Shown: in pieces, positions 1 to 7,143 of the stretch
Layout of the letters: each line of letters opens with the position of its first letter
Numbering within the stretch: the stretch's first letter is position 1
NCBI RefSeq assembly: GCF_019423705.1
Contig: NZ_JAHZAX010000002.1
Span: 1 to 64,000 of the forward strand
Reading direction: 5' to 3'
Source: Ruminococcus sp.
GTDB taxonomy: Bacteria; Bacillota; Clostridia; Oscillospirales; Ruminococcaceae
DNA: 64,000 nt
Notes under the pieces: generated by a model
The model's database searches: none
Told to the model about the DNA's origin: nothing
The model's input: the letters and a program-made list of their open reading frames with translations, nothing else
Position numbers and translations under genes: made by a program

Positions 1-671
1 GGACTTTCCTGTTCCGGGTACTTGACATTTGCTGTTGTATATGCTATACTATTATTGAAACTAATGAATGTTTCCTCTAGGGGCAATTGTAGCCCGGCAG
101 ATTGAAGCATTTCATTGGCTTTTTCTGTGTTTGCAGCAATTAAATTTCCTTGATCTATTTGTGCTTTTAAATAATTAGTCATATTGTTTCTACCATAAAT
201 GCTAGAAACTCTATTTACTTCGTGACGATTTTCACGTTCACTTAAACTAACAGCAATCATAATCTCACGGTTTTCTTTGTCTTTAAGGGCTGTTATTGCT
301 ACAAGTGAATTATCCTTATTGCCTTTAAATATCATAGTAGGATTTCTAAGTTCCAATGGAATTTGCTTCATAATATCATCACTTAGTCCGTGACCATGGT
401 AATGTTTATCTGCTTCATACATACATTTAGCTATAGTTCTTGGAGCAATAACAATATTAAGTTTAGTATCAGCACCTGCTAATGATAAAGCGTTTGGTGT
501 TTTCCCAACTGTAATAAAATCAGTAGTCCTTTCTTTGTTTTGCAGATACCGGTCTAAACTATCGGCAAATTTTTTGTCCTCAGTATTATTCTGTTGAATT
601 TTCCTTGCATACTCTAAAATTTGTTCCTGTTCCAAACTCTGTATAGGGTTCTCTTTTTCCATAACTGGCAT
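1..671 (-). CDS. MuF-C-like (BECR-fold) mobile-element protein, C-terminus outside window
   Basis: A minus-strand frame starts at ATG 671 behind GAAAGGGG and stays open for 223 codons to the window edge, so the stop is not seen. Residues about 50-165 contain VGKTPNALSLAGA, KHYHGHGLSDD, RNPTMIFKG and VNRVSSIYGR. This order (conserved KHxH, then a P-x-x-I/M-F-K strand, then V-N-x-x-S-I-Y-G) is what I associate with the phage MuF C-terminal domain, a predicted barnase/EndoU/ColE5/RelE-fold RNase or its inactive relatives carried on phages and conjugative elements. The first 45 residues are charged and probably linker. The local sequence is AT-rich compared with the chromosome downstream. A degraded copy of its 3' part lies directly upstream (690-835). 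The family assignment is from motif memory; toxin activity is inference. Confidence 0.55.
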   Translation of the reverse strand, partial: MPVMEKENPIQSLEQEQILEYARKIQQNNTEDKKFADSLDRYLQNKERTTDFITVGKTPNALSLAGADTKLNIVIAPRTIAKCMYEADKHYHGHGLSDDIMKQIPLELRNPTMIFKGNKDNSLVAITALKDKENREIMIAVSLSERENRHEVNRVSSIYGRNNMTNYLKAQIDQGNLIAANTEKANEMLQSAGLQLPLEETFISFNNSIAYTTANVKYPEQES

Positions 672-689
672 ATATATATACCCCTTTCT

Positions 690-835
690 GTAACTTAAAC
701 TTGAAATTTGACATCGTGTATGCTACACTATTATTGAAGCAGATGATTGAAGTCGCCTGTGGGGAATTAGCCCCTATGTCCGTGAACAATTCATCTGTTT
801 TTTTCTATGTTTGCAGAAAAATTAAATTATCATTT
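690..835 (-). pseudogene. Degraded tandem duplicate of the 3' part of the MuF-C-like gene
   Basis: Read on the minus strand, 790-695 encodes TDELFTDIG, then SIICFNNSVAYTMSNFKF. This aligns codon for codon with ANEMLQSAG and TFISFNNSIAYTTANVKY of the neighbouring intact frame (about 120-1). DNA identity continues upstream to about 835 (the ATTTAATT and TGCAAACA blocks), where a frameshift and an in-frame TAG interrupt it. The rest of the copy is missing. It looks like an old tandem duplication or recombination scar at the edge of a mobile element. Confidence 0.6.
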
Positions 836-846
836 CAATAATCATA

Positions 847-893
847 AGCTCCGTATTTGACACAACCGAATACGGAGCTTTGTTTTTTCTGCG
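847..893. terminator. Hairpin with T-run between mobile-element remnants
   Basis: AGCTCCGTATT pairs with AATACGGAGCT around a 10-base loop. The T-rich tail (TTGTTTTTT) is on the plus-strand side, so it would stop plus-strand transcription entering from the mobile-element side. On the minus strand it lies just after the C-terminal remnant at 904-990. Confidence 0.55.
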
Positions 894-903
894 TTTTAAT
901 TTA

Positions 904-990
904 TCATTTTTTCTCCCTCTCTGGCTGCTGTAACTCTTGCTGTTTTTGATGATTTAATTGACGTATGCGTTCTGTTTCATTACTTGCAAA
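904..990 (-). pseudogene. C-terminal tail of a lost mobile-element gene
   Basis: Minus-strand reading from about 990 to the TGA at 904-906 gives ETERIRQLNHQKQQELQQ followed by a charged tail ending in EKK. Such Gln-rich, charged tails are common at the C-terminus of relaxase-type and large polyvalent proteins of conjugative elements. Upstream the frame runs straight into the promoter of the response-regulator gene, so no 5' part remains. Family is not identifiable from about 28 residues. Confidence 0.3.
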
Positions 991-995
991 TCATA

Positions 996-1024
996 TTGAA
1001 CTCTCCACCAATATGTGTTATAAT
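996..1024 (+). promoter_or_regulatory. Sigma-A-type promoter of the LytTR two-component operon
   Basis: TTGAAC at 996-1001 and TATAAT at 1019-1024 are separated by 17 bases, 30 bases before the response-regulator start codon. It abuts the mobile-element remnant. Confidence 0.6.
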
Positions 1025-1053
1025 ATCGGTATACTTAACCCGAGGTGACAACA

Positions 1054-1764
1054 ATGCCCATAACGATTGCCATGTGCGACGATGACGAAAAGCAGATTGC
1101 TTTGCTGCGAAGACTGCTGAATAACTGGTCTGCGAACAAGCCTTTTGCTATAAATATTGCTGAATATCAAAGCGCTGAAAGCTTCCTGTTTTCATATGCC
1201 GATGACCCCTGCGATATCCTGTTGCTGGATATTGAAATGAATGGCATAAATGGTATGGAACTTGCGAAAAAGCTGCGTTCTTATGGGGATATGCTGCCCA
1301 TCGTCTTTATTACCGGCTATTCGGAATATATCTCAGAGGGCTATGACGTTGAGGCTCTGCACTATCTTATAAAGCCCGTGGACGAGGGCAAGCTTTTTGC
1401 TGTGCTGGATAAGTTCACTCAAAGGAATGTCACCGCTGAGCAAATTATTCTTGCTTGCGGCGATGAGACTGTCCGCATTTCTCCCGACAATATCACCAAT
1501 ATCGAGGCGCAAGGCCGCAAGACCGCCGTTTATCTTTCTGACGGCAGGACGCTTGACTGTAATTTGTCCATAAGCCATTTTTCTGATATGGCGTTGCAGG
1601 GCTTTGTGCGTTGCCATAGGTCTTATCTTGTGAATTTGTGGTATGTCCGCTCAATAACCAAAATTGATATCATTCTTGATGATGACACCGCCGTGCCAAT
1701 ATCGAGACGACTTTATAGCGATGTCAATTCGCAGTTTATCAAATTTTACACAGGTGAAAAATAA
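1054..1764 (+). CDS. LytTR-family response regulator
   Basis: A DNA-binding response regulator of the AgrA/LytR type, 236 residues. The receiver domain (about 1-115) has the acidic pocket DDDE near the N-terminus, the phospho-acceptor Asp in LLLDIEMNG, and the conserved Lys in LIKPVDEGKL. The LytTR domain (about 130-230) includes VRCHRSYLVN and ends with VPISRRLYSDV, the usual beta-strand DNA-binding fold. ATG 1054 is chosen over GTG 1045 because GAGGTG (1042-1047) is then a correctly spaced ribosome binding site. The stop codon overlaps the kinase start by one base, so the two are translationally coupled. The ABC exporter pair downstream is the likely target, as is common for peptide-sensing or bacteriocin loci; that link is inferred from position. 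Confidence 0.9.
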   Translation: MPITIAMCDDDEKQIALLRRLLNNWSANKPFAINIAEYQSAESFLFSYADDPCDILLLDIEMNGINGMELAKKLRSYGDMLPIVFITGYSEYISEGYDVEALHYLIKPVDEGKLFAVLDKFTQRNVTAEQIILACGDETVRISPDNITNIEAQGRKTAVYLSDGRTLDCNLSISHFSDMALQGFVRCHRSYLVNLWYVRSITKIDIILDDDTAVPISRRLYSDVNSQFIKFYTGEK

Positions 1765-2495
1765 TGAAATACATTATAATAGTACTATCCGCCGCAGTCA
1801 TCTGCGTTCTTATCTTTGCGGCCGTCAAGCTTATCCGCCGCAAATTCTACAACCTTATCGACCGCCGCATTGAGCGCTTTCAGAGCGAACTTATCGAAAA
1901 GCAGGTCAATGAGATACAGAATATGTATCGACAAGTCCGTGGCTGGCGGCACGATTACCGCAATCATATCCAAAATATGAAAATCCTGCTGTCTGAGGAT
2001 AATTATACTCAGCTTGACGGATATCTTGACGAACTGGCGGAGGATTTGAACACAGTCGATACTGTCATAAAAACCGGAAACATAATGGCGGACGCCGTGC
2101 TCAACAGCAAGCTGAACGTTGCTGAAAAGCTGGATATCAAGACCACAGTTAAGGTGCAGATACCCGAAAATATCCCTCTGACCGATGTTGAACTTTGCGC
2201 AGTTCTTGGCAATCTTCTTGACAACGCCGCCGAGGCTTGCCAAAAGCTTGAGGTTGAAGAGCGCTTTCTTCGTGTGTATATAAGCAAGCTGAAAGGGCAG
2301 TTTTACATTTCCGTGCAGAATGCCGCAGGCAAGGTCAATAAGATCAGCGGGGTGTATCGCTCGACAAAAGAGGGCGAACACGGCTATGGGCTTTTTCGTA
2401 TCGACCGCATAGCAAAAAAGTACGGCGGCTATGTCAATCGACAGAATGAGGAAGGCGTTTTCGCAACAGAGATTATGCTGCCGCTGAGTAGTTAA
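1764..2495 (+). CDS. Short GHKL sensor histidine kinase (AgrC/LytS-like)
   Basis: Partner kinase of the upstream LytTR regulator, 243 residues. There is a single N-terminal membrane helix (about 3-20), a coiled-coil stretch, then the H-box WRHDYRNHIQN with the likely phospho-acceptor His, and a GHKL ATPase domain with N-box LGNLLDNAAEAC and G-box GEHGYGLFRID. It lacks the five to seven membrane helices of typical AgrC sensors, so it may sense through a partner, possibly the ABC exporter encoded downstream. Its last codons and stop (AGT AGT TAA) lie inside the left 19-bp inverted repeat that frames the next gene, suggesting that an insertion event set the present 3' end. Confidence 0.85.
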   Translation: MKYIIIVLSAAVICVLIFAAVKLIRRKFYNLIDRRIERFQSELIEKQVNEIQNMYRQVRGWRHDYRNHIQNMKILLSEDNYTQLDGYLDELAEDLNTVDTVIKTGNIMADAVLNSKLNVAEKLDIKTTVKVQIPENIPLTDVELCAVLGNLLDNAAEACQKLEVEERFLRVYISKLKGQFYISVQNAAGKVNKISGVYRSTKEGEHGYGLFRIDRIAKKYGGYVNRQNEEGVFATEIMLPLSS

Positions 2496-2508
2496 TAGTG
2501 AATAGTTG
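2490..2508 (+). repeat. Left 19-bp inverted repeat framing the S23-type gene
   Basis: AGTTAATAGTGAATAGTTG is the inverse of 2880-2898 with one mismatch (18 of 19). It contains the TAA stop of the kinase gene. The pair bounds a unit of about 410 bp. Confidence 0.7.
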
Positions 2509-2519
2509 TGAGGTGAAAT

Positions 2520-2872
2520 ATGTATAACAAATCAATTATAGGAGAAAAAGTAAGCGATTTGCCATTAGAATAATTAAGTTATATAAATACTTAAATGCAG
2601 AGAAGAAAGAATTTGTTATTTCTAAACAAATACTACGTAGTGGGACAAGTATCGGGGCAAATGTCAAAGAGGGAGAATATGGTCAGAGTACAGCGGATTT
2701 CATCAGCAAAATGAGCATTGCACTTAAAGAAGCAGCAGAAACTTCATACTGGCTGGAGCTTCTCGTAGAAACAGATTACATAACACAAGAGCAATATGAA
2801 AGCATCAGTTCCGACTGCATCGAGATAATTAAAATACTCACATCAATAGTAAAATCAACAAAATCCAACTAA
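2520..2872 (+). pseudogene. Four-helix-bundle (S23/IVP, Avd-like) protein with a frameshift
   Basis: ATG 2520 has a good ribosome binding site (GAGGTG), but its frame stops after 17 codons. Adding one base to the A-run near 2545-2549 restores a continuous reading of about 117 residues: RFAIRIIKLYKYL, FVISKQILRSGTSIGANVKE, DFISKMSIALKEAAETSYWL, ending TSIVKSTKSN. That is the S23 four-helix-bundle family, first known from intervening sequences in 23S rRNA and related to Avd of diversity-generating retroelements. The break in a homopolymer could be a real mutation, phase variation or a sequencing error. The gene sits between the kinase and the exporters and is framed by inverted repeats, so it looks like a recent insertion. 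Confidence 0.75.
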
Positions 2873-2879
2873 TAACCAT

Positions 2880-2898
2880 CAACTATTAACTATTAACT
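2880..2898 (-). repeat. Right 19-bp inverted repeat framing the S23-type gene
   Basis: CAACTATTAACTATTAACT, inverse of 2490-2508 with one mismatch. It begins 8 bases after the stop codon of the S23-type gene. Confidence 0.7.
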
Positions 2899-2989
2899 GT
2901 ATTACCATTCGTGCAATATATCGACCGTTCGTGCAAAAATCAACACAAGCGGTCTTTTTTGTGATATCATATTGGAAAGAGGTGAGAAT

Positions 2990-4864
2990 ATGAAACGTGT
3001 AAAGATCGCAAAGTACACAAAAGAAAAACGGCAGAAAGCGAGGGAGGAGTACAATAAAGAGCAAAGCAAAATAAAGTACAAGACCTTTGAAAATATGCGC
3101 TATACCCTTTATGAGCTTTGGAAAAGCCAGCCGATAATGCTGATATTGGTTATCGTGCAGATATTTTCAAGCGTCGCTGCCACACTTTTTAATACGTTCA
3201 CAAGCAAATATGTTGTTGAGCTTGCTCTGGGAACATCATCACGCATAAGGCTTGCAGTCATATGTCTGCTGCTTATAATCGGTGAGCGTATATCAAAGTA
3301 TATCAAAGGTGAAGCGTGTGATTATGTCGGGTATGTAGGTCACTTCAAATTTATCAACTATATGCTGCGAAAAATGCATCGCAAGCATATGTCGACTGAC
3401 TATGAGAACAACGAAAGTTGCGAGAACAGCAACTTGATGCAAAAGGCACAGAACGGTTCAGATTACATAACCACTCAGACAATTTATACACTTGAAGATT
3501 TTCTTATGTCGTTGATACAGATCGTAGCATTTGGCGGTATAATCTCGATGCTTGACCCTATAATGATGCTTATAGTCAGCGTTCCTACTATTACGGTCTT
3601 TTTTCTTGATCGGCACAAATGGCAATGGGTATGGAATATGACGGATAATTGGCAGCAGTATGACCGTGAGCTTAATTATATCCGCTGCGCAGGCAGAGAT
3701 TTTTCTTCGGCAAAAGATGTGCGCATTTTCGGAATGGACAAATGGTTCACCAAGGTTTTCGACCGCTCATATGCAAACCGCTTGAACTGGTATGAACAGC
3801 AGGACGAATGGATATTCCGTCACAATGTTGTGGAAACTATCATCTTGCGGCTTGCAGATCTTGCCGCCTATGCTTATGTAATTTATATGGTAGTTATAGG
3901 CAATATAGGTGCAGGGGATTTTGTGCTGTATTTCAATTCTATATGCAGATTCCGTGAATCTGTCAAAGACGCTTTTAACAGGTTTTCAGGCTTCAAATGG
4001 CTTTCAAACAACACTTCCTATGCAAGACAATATCTTGAAATGCCCGATAAGACCAATCGTGGCAAAGGCGAAAAACTTCCAACAGGGGAGTGCGAACTTG
4101 AATTTAGAAACGTCAGCTATACATATTCCGGTGCTGAAAAACCGACCATTCAGAATGTTTCATTCACTCTGCATAAAGGTGAAAAGCTTGCCCTTGTGGG
4201 ACTTAACGGTGCAGGAAAGACCACGCTTATAAAGCTTATGTGCGGACTTTATGACCCCACCGAGGGCGAGATACTCCTAAACGGCAAGCCTGCGAACAGC
4301 TATAACAGAGATGAATATTTCACACTTTTCGGCGCAGTTTTTCAGGATATCGCCCTGCTTGCGGTGACTATCGCTGAAAATATCGCAGGGGCAGATGCGG
4401 ATAATTTCGACCGTGAAAAAGTTTACGACTGCCTCAAAAAAGCAGGACTTTACGATAAAGTTATGAGCCTGCCCGAAAAGGAAAACACAAGGCTTGTGAA
4501 GTCAGTTTTTGAAAATGCCACCGAGCTTTCGGGCGGTCAGACGCAAAAGCTTGCTCTTGCAAGGGCATTGTATAAGGACGCACCAATACTTCTTCTTGAC
4601 GAGCCGACAGCCGCACTTGACCCTATCGCAGAGCAGGAAATGTATTTGAAATACGCCGATTTCACTAAAGGCAAATCAAGCGTTTTCATATCCCACCGCC
4701 TTGCCTCAACAAGGTTCTGCGACAGGATAATAATGATAGAAAACGGCACTTTAACAGAAACAGGCACTCACGCCCAGCTTATGGCGCAGGGCGGAAAATA
4801 CGCCGAACTTTTCGAGCTTCAAAGTTCCTATTACAATGACAAGGAGGTGCAGATAAATGAGTAA
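2990..4864 (+). CDS. ABC exporter, fused membrane and ATPase domains (subunit 1)
   Basis: Half of a probable heterodimeric ABC exporter, 624 residues. The N-terminal part has about six membrane helices starting near residue 45. The ATPase domain carries Walker A GLNGAGKTTL (about 403), signature ELSGGQTQKLALARAL (about 511), Walker B ILLLDEPTAALD (about 533) and the switch His in FISHRLAS. ATG 2990 is preferred over TTG 2972 because AGAGGTG (2978-2984) then sits 5 bases upstream. The gene overlaps the next exporter by 8 bases. Substrate is unknown; the upstream LytTR two-component system suggests export of, or resistance to, a peptide. No precursor-peptide gene is visible nearby, and there is no peptidase C39 domain. 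Confidence 0.88.
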   Translation: MKRVKIAKYTKEKRQKAREEYNKEQSKIKYKTFENMRYTLYELWKSQPIMLILVIVQIFSSVAATLFNTFTSKYVVELALGTSSRIRLAVICLLLIIGERISKYIKGEACDYVGYVGHFKFINYMLRKMHRKHMSTDYENNESCENSNLMQKAQNGSDYITTQTIYTLEDFLMSLIQIVAFGGIISMLDPIMMLIVSVPTITVFFLDRHKWQWVWNMTDNWQQYDRELNYIRCAGRDFSSAKDVRIFGMDKWFTKVFDRSYANRLNWYEQQDEWIFRHNVVETIILRLADLAAYAYVIYMVVIGNIGAGDFVLYFNSICRFRESVKDAFNRFSGFKWLSNNTSYARQYLEMPDKTNRGKGEKLPTGECELEFRNVSYTYSGAEKPTIQNVSFTLHKGEKLALVGLNGAGKTTLIKLMCGLYDPTEGEILLNGKPANSYNRDEYFTLFGAVFQDIALLAVTIAENIAGADADNFDREKVYDCLKKAGLYDKVMSLPEKENTRLVKSVFENATELSGGQTQKLALARALYKDAPILLLDEPTAALDPIAEQEMYLKYADFTKGKSSVFISHRLASTRFCDRIIMIENGTLTETGTHAQLMAQGGKYAELFELQSSYYNDKEVQINE

Positions 4865-6764
4865 AAATAATGAAAACAAAGAGGAAAGGCTTTCCGCAAA
4901 GGAAAAACGAGAGATAATCAAACGGACTTTGAAAGCCATAAGGATCGCCGACAGCGGTTATTTTATAAGAGAGATCATTGAGTGTTTGCTGTTCCGTTCT
5001 TTAGATTTTGCCTTTATATATCTGTCCGCCCTTGTTATCGACGGCATTACGCAGTCAAAACCTATTGGAACTCTGCTTTCTTATGCAGCGATAGTTGTTG
5101 GTGTGCAGGCTGTGATATTTATGATAGATTTGTTCCTTTTAAGACGTTCAAGTTCTCAGACTTTTGCCAGAAGTACCAATCTGCATAAAGACCTTTGGCA
5201 GAAAGTAATGACAATGGATTTTATCCACCTTGAAAGTACCGATACACAAAACAAATTTTCAAACGCAGATAGTCAGGTCGATAATAATAACGCTGGCATA
5301 CCAGCTCTGTGTAACTATATCAAATTTGGTATCGGCGGAATATTCTTGATAATAACAGGCGTTATACTTATCATACCAATGGTTTTAGCAAAGCCTGTCA
5401 CCACAACGGGGGTTAGCGGTTTCGTTCAGTCAATATGGGGCTTTCTTGTGGTAGTTATAATAACTGTTTTGCTTGAAATGCTCAAATCCTTGGTCATAAA
5501 CCCTAAAGCGATACTTGGTTTTGAAAAGGTACAAAATGACAAAAAGGTCATTCTGGCAAATCGTGCAGATGGCTTTTTCAGTAATTACATTCTTCGCAAT
5601 TATCGAAACGGCAAAGAGATAAGAATATATTCCCAGCAAAAGCTTATTGATAAAGAGCTTGATAAAGCACGAGATGAGATAGCAGAGGGCTGGTTAAAAG
5701 CATATAAGTCAGCTATGCTGCCGAATTTTCTTTGTCAGCTTGTCAATATCATCACAAAAGCACTTATGTACGGCTTTGCGGTTATGAGGGCGGCAAGCGG
5801 AATGTTGTCCCCCGGCGAAGTGATAGCTTTTGCGCTGTATTTTGAAAAGATATCAGCAGGCGTATCAGAGCTTTCTGACTTCTACGGACTGTTGAAAATA
5901 ACGCCGTCTTTCTGCAAGAAATATTTCGATTTTCTGGATATCCCCGATGAAAAATATAAGGGTACTATTCCCACAGAAAAGCGTGATGATAACGAATACG
6001 AATTTGAGTTCAAGCACGTTTGGTTCAAATATCCAAACTGCGAGGAATACGTCCTAAAAGACGTCAATCTCAAGTGGCGTATTGGCGAGAAAATGGCGCT
6101 GGTCGGCAGGAATGGTTCGGGCAAATCCACGCTGATAAAGCTTCTTTGCAGGCTTTATGATGCAACAAAGGGCGAGATAACACTCAACGGCATTGATATC
6201 CGCAAGTATTCCTATGAGGAATATGTGGAGCTTTTCTCAGTCGTCTTTCAAGATTCAAAGCTGTTTTCATTCAGCCTTGCGGAGAATGTTGCCGCCGATA
6301 CTGAATTTGACAGCCAGCGTGTTGAAAACTGCGTGCGCAAGGCAGGACTATCCGAACGGCTTGACAGTATGCCAGACGGCATAAACACATATCTTTACAA
6401 AGATTTCAATGAAAACGGCGTGGAGATATCGGGCGGCGAAGCGCAGAAACTTTGCCTTGCAAGGGCGATATACAAAGGATCGCCATTCATCGTTCTTGAC
6501 GAGCCGACGGCCGCACTTGACCCGATCTCGGAATATGATATCTACACAAAGTTCAACAGCATTGTTGGCACACGCACGGCGATATACATTTCTCACAGGC
6601 TGTCGAGCTGCCGTTTCTGCGATGATATCACAGTTCTGGACAACGGCAGCATAGCAGAGCGGGGCAGTCACGACCAGCTTATCGACAAAAGCGGTATTTA
6701 CGCTGCAATGTGGGCGGCGCAGGCGGAATATTACAAGGATACCGCAGGGGAGTTGTTTGCTTGA
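4857..6764 (+). CDS. ABC exporter, fused membrane and ATPase domains (subunit 2)
   Basis: Second half-transporter, 635 residues, similar in layout to the preceding protein. Membrane helices span about 40-330. The ATPase domain has Walker A GRNGSGKSTLIKL (about 416), signature EISGGEAQKLCLARAI (about 522), Walker B FIVLDEPTAALD (about 543) and ISHRLSS. Both subunits keep the catalytic Glu after Walker B, so neither site looks degenerate. The 8-base overlap with the upstream gene implies coupled translation and fixed stoichiometry. A Rho-independent terminator follows at 6780-6803, closing the operon that starts at 1054. Confidence 0.88.
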   Translation: MSKNNENKEERLSAKEKREIIKRTLKAIRIADSGYFIREIIECLLFRSLDFAFIYLSALVIDGITQSKPIGTLLSYAAIVVGVQAVIFMIDLFLLRRSSSQTFARSTNLHKDLWQKVMTMDFIHLESTDTQNKFSNADSQVDNNNAGIPALCNYIKFGIGGIFLIITGVILIIPMVLAKPVTTTGVSGFVQSIWGFLVVVIITVLLEMLKSLVINPKAILGFEKVQNDKKVILANRADGFFSNYILRNYRNGKEIRIYSQQKLIDKELDKARDEIAEGWLKAYKSAMLPNFLCQLVNIITKALMYGFAVMRAASGMLSPGEVIAFALYFEKISAGVSELSDFYGLLKITPSFCKKYFDFLDIPDEKYKGTIPTEKRDDNEYEFEFKHVWFKYPNCEEYVLKDVNLKWRIGEKMALVGRNGSGKSTLIKLLCRLYDATKGEITLNGIDIRKYSYEEYVELFSVVFQDSKLFSFSLAENVAADTEFDSQRVENCVRKAGLSERLDSMPDGINTYLYKDFNENGVEISGGEAQKLCLARAIYKGSPFIVLDEPTAALDPISEYDIYTKFNSIVGTRTAIYISHRLSSCRFCDDITVLDNGSIAERGSHDQLIDKSGIYAAMWAAQAEYYKDTAGELFA

Positions 6765-6779
6765 TTTTATATTTGCGAA

Positions 6780-6803
6780 AAGTCCGTATATACGGGCTTT
6801 TTT
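6780..6803 (+). terminator. Terminator of the two-component/ABC operon
   Basis: AAGTCCGTA and TACGGGCTT form a short stem followed by TTTTTTG. It lies 15 bases after the exporter stop codon. Confidence 0.75.
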
Positions 6804-6845
6804 GCTTTTGACGGAAATTTTGTGGCATTTTTGTGCGAAAAGCTC

Positions 6846-6874
6846 TTGACAAATGTTGCTCGGTATGATAAAAT
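6846..6874 (+). promoter_or_regulatory. Promoter of tRNA-Leu
   Basis: TTGACA at 6846-6851, 17-base spacer, TAAAAT at 6869-6874, 28 bases before the mature tRNA 5' end. Confidence 0.7.
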
Positions 6875-6902
6875 ATAAAAGTTGTGTTTTGTATGCAAAT
6901 AT

Positions 6903-6986
6903 GCGGGTATGGCGGAATTGGCAGACGCGATAGATTTAGGTTCTATTGGCAACACCGTGCAGGTTCAAGTCCTGTTACCCGCACCA
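6903..6986 (+). tRNA. tRNA-Leu (anticodon UAG)
   Basis: An 84-base cloverleaf: the acceptor arm GCGGGTA pairs with TACCCGC, the anticodon arm ATAGA/TCTAT encloses the loop TTTAGGT with anticodon TAG (reads CUA leucine codons), there is a class II variable arm, and the T-arm holds GGTTCAAGTCC. CCA is encoded (6984-6986). No integrase or attachment-site duplication is visible at its 3' end, although the downstream resistance-like gene is of a kind often found on mobile DNA. Confidence 0.95.
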
Positions 6987-6999
6987 AATTAAAAGGCAG

Positions 7000-7123
7000 G
7001 TGAATGATATGAACATTTGTAACAGAAAGATCGGAAGTATCTATCATTCACATTGCTTTGTATTTTAACTCATTTTGTGAATAATAATTTCAGGTGTTTT
7101 CGATTTTTCGGGAACACTTTTTT
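7000..7123 (+). promoter_or_regulatory. Attenuator with alternative hairpins and terminator upstream of the GNAT gene
   Basis: The segment TATCATTCAC (7042-7051), inside the leader peptide, pairs perfectly with GTGAATGATA (7000-7009), which covers the leader's ribosome binding site and the first base of its start codon. It can also pair with GTGAATAATA (7077-7086) with one mismatch. Downstream, 7094-7103 and 7108-7117 form a 10-bp stem with a TTTT loop, followed by six T (7118-7123), a Rho-independent terminator ending 20 bases before the GNAT start. Mutually exclusive pairing around a short leader frame is the classical layout of translation-controlled transcription attenuation. No separate promoter is obvious between the tRNA and this leader, so transcription may come from the tRNA promoter. 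Confidence 0.65.
7009..7068 (+). CDS. 19-residue leader peptide upstream of the tandem GNAT gene
   Basis: ATG 7009 follows AGGTG with a 6-base spacing and encodes MNICNRKIGSIYHSHCFVF, then TAA. The coding sequence is embedded in competing RNA hairpins that end in a terminator just before the acetyltransferase gene. A short leader with a basic middle and a YHSxCF end recalls leader peptides in front of ribosome-targeted antibiotic-resistance genes; that comparison is from memory and not verified. The likely role is ribosome-stalling control of readthrough into the downstream gene. Confidence 0.6.
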   Translation: MNICNRKIGSIYHSHCFVF

Positions 7124-7143
7124 ATTTATGAAATGAGGCTTTT

